NCBI GenBank assembly: GCA_038277395.1
Contig: CM076190.1
Coordinates: 126,696,197-126,760,196 of the forward strand
Length of the DNA: 64,000 nucleotides
Direction of reading: 5' to 3'
DNA from: Dryocosmus kuriphilus
Taxonomy: Eukaryota; Arthropoda; Insecta; Hymenoptera; Cynipidae
How positions within the stretch are numbered: position 1 is the first letter of the stretch; every line of letters starts with the position of its first letter. The translations under genes and the position numbers were made by a program. Below are positions 62,281 through 64,000 of the stretch, in pieces. The notes under the pieces were generated by a model, which was not told the origin of the DNA, did not search any database, and saw only the letters and a program-made list of their open reading frames with translations.

Positions 62281-64000
62281 GTACTAAATTTATAAAAAAT
62301 TTCAAATGGGAATAAGCGTTTTCACTTTTAAAGAATCGAAGTTTTTCAGTTTTTTCTTTTATTCAGGTAATATATAACACTGATTAATAGCAACGCTTCA
62401 AAAACGTTTGAAATTAAGAAGCGTTTCAAAATTTGATGTGTTTTCGTTTCGGCAAATCAATTTTGACAACATTTTTTATTTTATTCAGATATTTCATAAA
62501 TTCACAAAATAGAAATGATAGCGTTTAAAATTGAGAAAAGTTTGATCATTTTCTCTGAAGTAATGATTTTTTTTTGTAAATTTCCATAATAACTATTTAA
62601 TCCGAAGTGAAATGAAATTTTTCAGGTGAGAAATATTAGCTCGAAGATTGGAGATATAGACACTTCGGTAGGAAGAATGAGAGATGTTCCTAATAATGTT
62701 TTTGTTTCACCTGAAATTAGTGCTTCGCTCGAAGAACAAAGTAGGGCTCTCAGCAGAGTGAAGGAACTGTTGGAAGACACTTCTGAACGCATACAAGAGC
62801 TCCCAAGGTTTGTTTTTTTTATCCAATCACGACAAAAAATTAAATACGATTTGGATTTATAATGAATATTTCTACTAATTTTGGTTTTCTTTTTTCAATT
62901 ATAATTATTTATTTAAATTTCAGAATTTCAGAAGTGCAGTCTATGCATAATGAAACCCAAATGTCTTTGCAAGATACTAAACATGCCCTGCGAGATTCCG
63001 TAACTCGAGGAATCGATGGGCTTGAGAGTAAAATTGTGGAAACCAAAGAAGACATTAAATATGCTATCAGCACACTCAGGTAATGTAGAATTTTTAATTT
63101 GAAGGATTTTACAATGTGGCTGCCGAGGGAACAGATAGATCGGGCGACCGTGACAGAAAAAAAGATCAGTTTTTTACAATATGCCCCTCATATCAGACAT
63201 GCTGGTACCCCTAAGGACTAGGAATATATAGTCTGTTCAACCAAAAAGGAATCGCGATTATTCGTAAACAATAAAAGATATTTAATTTCTCTTTTTTTTT
63301 TTAAATTAAAAGGTGACTAAAAGGGCTACGGCGAACTTAATACGTCGTCCAATCTCCATCACTGTCCAAAATAGCTTGGTACCTCCTAGGCATGCTTTCG
63401 ACAAGGAATTCGGCATATTCAATGGGAAGTGACCTCCATATTTCTCTAATATGAAAAGAGAGTTATTTCAGGGTGAACACCCGCTTCCCTGCAAGCTTTC
63501 TCTTCATGACTGACCAAACATTCTCAGTGGGGTCGGCATCGGGAGACTGTGAAGGCCAATCCATTGTCTCCATGCCATTTTCCAGTTTCCACGAGGTGCA
63601 GAGGCGACTGCGATGCTTAGGGTCGTTATCGTCTCGCAAGACTCAATCTTCACTTTGAGTCTTTGAGCTCCAAAGAATTTCTTTACTGATCTGAAAAGAA
63701 CACGCTGATAAATTTGGAGCACTTTTTGAGCATTCAAATTCTCCGTAAAAAGCTCCAAATAACCAAAACCACCCTTAGAAAAGCAGCCCCAAACATGAAT
63801 TTTTATGGGGTGTTTTACGGTTCGCTGGAAGAAACGCTCATTAGCGGTAGACCAGGCATGTTTTACGGGAACCCATGCCCAGAATGACGTTCCATCAGAA
63901 AACACAATATTTGACCAGTCACGGTCAATATTTTCTGCAGGCCACGCCTTGCGTTTAGTCATGTGGGTTTCCGAAAACAGGGGTTTTTGTGTCGTCGTAC
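49730..64000 (+). CDS. Secreted coiled-coil protein, five exons visible, continues past the window
   Basis: Exons 49730-49800, 53431-53650, 58727-59011, 62626-62807 and 62924-63079 join in phase by GT-AG introns, giving about 304 residues with no stop; more exons must follow. Exon 1 is a signal peptide (MKLIIATFVLIILVSGFTSA, then REIT). The remainder is rich in Glu, Lys, Leu and Arg with heptad-like spacing: HEDIKDAMLSLVHMMRENTE in exon 2, KTADTLEDLENRLDGWLTSI in exon 3, ISASLEEQSRALSRVKELLE in exon 4, RGIDGLESKIVETKEDIKYA in exon 5. It should be an extracellular, oligomeric alpha-helical protein. Such N-terminal regions often precede a fibrinogen-like domain in insects, but that domain would lie outside the window and this is only a guess. 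Introns are 1.8-5 kb long where filled with repeats, and 116 bases between exons 4 and 5. Confidence 0.82.
49920..53290. repeat. Degenerate array filling intron 1 of the coiled-coil gene
   Basis: Nearly the whole 3.6-kb intron is made of gatttcaagggattttaa, tttcaaagaatttt and similar words. At both intron ends (49920-50100 and 53180-53290) the words appear in the inverted form tcttttgaagtcttt. A unique stretch at about 50760-51430 lies in the middle. Confidence 0.75.
53980..54770. repeat. Degenerate GGAATTCAA-type array in intron 2
   Basis: Same class as 29100-31510: ggaatttaaggaaattcaat-like words without fixed period. It resumes at 55370-55530 after the tRNA-like inverted repeat. Confidence 0.75.
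54835..54906 (-). tRNA. tRNA-like sequence, left copy (probably not functional)
   Basis: 72 bases with pairing acceptor arms (GCCTCGG with CCGAGGT) and a D-arm tggcgtaattggaaaacgc. The T-arm is CCCAG-TTCAAAT-CCGGG, with one mismatch. The anticodon stem has a G-A mismatch at its loop end and the base before the expected anticodon is G where tRNAs have U. Confidence 0.5.
55175..55246 (+). tRNA. tRNA-like sequence, right copy, full cloverleaf
   Basis: 72 bases folding as a complete cloverleaf: GCCTTGG pairs with CCGAGGT (two G-U pairs), the D-arm with GCGT/ACGC, the anticodon stem CCACT with AGTGG, and the T-arm CCCGG-TTCACAT-CCGGG. The seven-base loop CGTGAAT would place TGA at the anticodon, but position 33 is G instead of the invariant U and the variable loop is short, unlike tRNA-Ser. 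It belongs to a mobile repeat, so a working tRNA is doubtful. Confidence 0.5.
55530..56043 (+). pseudogene. Penelope-like GIY-YIG endonuclease fragment
   Basis: About 170 codons stay open. The C-terminal part has the GIY-YIG-type signature IYIGETGRRLKTRIYEHKRD and later FNHHFDFNNVKIIARE and KRRILESIYI. Preceding it are CNCKGCN cysteines. Upstream, GLSERLHRSLKKFNINVYFK is the end of the linker after the reverse transcriptase; residues normally found between the linker and the cysteines are missing, so an internal deletion has joined them. The reverse transcriptase itself is absent, and the codons before about 55530 come from the adjoining repeat array. Confidence 0.82.
56423..57371 (+). mobile_element. 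mariner element, 949 bp, internally deleted
   Basis: Terminal inverted repeats of about 27 bases (CGAGGCGCGTCCAGAAAGTA at the left, CGAGGCACGTCCAGAAAGTA inverted at the right) and TA on each side. It lies in the second copy of a duplicated stretch of the Penelope-like element; the uninterrupted first copy is too diverged at the junction to give a perfect empty site. Typical mariners are about 1.3 kb, so about 350 bases are missing. Confidence 0.92.
56588..57271 (+). pseudogene. mariner transposase, deleted and with a stop
   Basis: The N-terminal helix-turn-helix half is intact to ARWVPKQLT (56646-56985, including YKWCREFRNGRTTVHDDHRS and SGRPSIVTDE). A deletion then removes the first catalytic aspartate region. 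Reading resumes in another frame at DNAKPHTA (second aspartate) and APYSPDLAPSDFHLF (third aspartate of the DD34D triad). A stop lies at about 57127-57129 after GGKKF. The C-terminus ends CIERDGGYVEK at 57271. It cannot make active transposase. Confidence 0.88.
57534..57571 (+). ncRNA. Decayed hammerhead-ribozyme-like motif
   Basis: Cttgaaaaagacc, a loop, then ggtcgaaacgtc: a GACC/GGTC stem II followed by GAAAC matches the minimal hammerheads found in Penelope-like elements. The CUGANGA box is altered (CTTGAAAAA), so cleavage is unlikely. Confidence 0.35.
57660..58570. repeat. Degenerate GGAATTCAA-type array, intron 2, right part
   Basis: Same words as 53980-54770; the Penelope-like element and mariner, together with the tRNA-like pair, are embedded in what was probably one array from 53980 to 58570. 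Confidence 0.75.
59176..62208. mobile_element. 3-kb foldback element with about 12 tandem units, in intron 3 of the coiled-coil gene
   Basis: Left arm 59190-59480 (gggattcaaaaaatctcctg ... ggccttttagaaaatccaat) matches the reverse complement of 61790-61856 plus 62080-62206. Between 59480 and 60880 a unit of about 122 bases (tcaaaatggcgg..., tttgatttgcatgacacttg, gggttttctgggtcgctgat) recurs about 12 times; one to two units are present in inverted form at 61540-61790. A non-repeated core lies at 60900-61520. C runs cover both outer tips (15 C at 59176-59190). The right arm is interrupted by a MITE. Confidence 0.82.
61859..62079. mobile_element. 221-bp palindromic MITE with CCCAxTGGGCAC termini
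   Basis: Inserted in the right arm of the foldback element. The empty site is given by the left arm (cttcagccgccatg); here cttcagCC precedes CCCAATGGGCAC and GTGCCCACTGGG is followed by CCgccatg, so the duplication is CC (61857-61858, 62080-62081). The two halves are near-perfect inverted copies rich in gacgtctttacg and cgacgtcg. It has the same termini and 2-bp duplication as the element at 38343. Confidence 0.88.
63228..64000 (-). mobile_element. Tc1-like transposon, right part beyond the window
   Basis: It begins near the tatagtctgttcaacc at 63220-63238, where a TA could be the target site, and carries a minus-strand transposase to the end of the window. Only one end is visible, so the inverted repeats cannot be matched. 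Confidence 0.65.
63337..64000 (-). pseudogene. Tc1-type DD34E transposase, frameshifted, N-terminus outside the window
   Basis: Read from the minus strand: PLFSETHMTKRKAW, then DWSNIVFSDGTSFWAW, with the first catalytic Asp but Gly where SDE has Glu, and HVWGCFSKGGFG. After a frameshift near 63655 come DDNDPKH (second Asp, 63612-63633) and SPDADPTENVW (catalytic Glu, 63514-63546). A stop at 63463-63465 and a further frame change precede the C-terminus, which reads IREIWRSLPIEYAEFL and ends SDGDWTTY before TAA at 63337-63339. Dead copy. Confidence 0.88.

Overview
This looks like about 64 kb of a nuclear insect genome. It is very AT-rich, its protein genes are split by GT-AG introns, and it carries mariner and Tc1 transposases, R4/Dong-type and Penelope-like retroelements, tRNA-derived repeats, microsatellites and many degenerate short tandem arrays. 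Nothing bacterial (operons, ribosome binding sites, CRISPR) is visible. I cannot fix the order of insect from the sequence alone.

Three host genes are supported. (1) Inositol-3-phosphate synthase, + strand, six exons, 9431-13246, apparently complete. (2) An RNF14-type RBR E3 ubiquitin ligase, - strand, convergent with the first, 18707-14925, complete except for the first coding exon. (3) A secreted, mostly coiled-coil protein on the + strand, starting at 49730 with a signal peptide and running off the end of the window; its introns hold most of the mobile DNA right of 50 kb. A THAP DNA-binding domain in two exons (21712-22781) lies inside a transposon and is better read as transposon-borne than as a host gene.

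Layout. 1-4.6 kb: GC-rich remnant, a direct repeat and a 754-bp higher-order tandem array interrupted by a solo LTR. 5-9.4 kb: degenerate arrays, an AACCGGTT-rich block and a hairpin element. 9.4-19 kb: the synthase and the E3 ligase. 19.9-23.2 kb: a foldback element with a second TIR transposon carrying the THAP exons nested in its right arm. 24-28.6 kb: a short TIR element and three copies of a 1.2-kb family marked by GCGCGAAGCGCG palindromes. 29-31.5 kb: a degenerate array. 31.95-41.64 kb: a cluster of R4/Dong-type retroelements and a SINE, all bordered by TAA repeats. 43.2-48.7 kb: a roughly 345-bp tandem array broken by two unrelated inserts at the same point of the unit. 49.7-64 kb: the secreted coiled-coil gene; its introns hold degenerate arrays, an inverted pair of tRNA-like elements, a Penelope-like remnant split by a deleted mariner, a 3-kb foldback element with a hairpin MITE in one arm, and a decayed Tc1-like transposon.

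Several insertions landed in sequence that also exists uninterrupted in this window or has a known reading frame (solo LTR, both hairpin MITEs, the nested THAP element, the mariner). Their ends, and in most cases their target duplications, can therefore be read directly.
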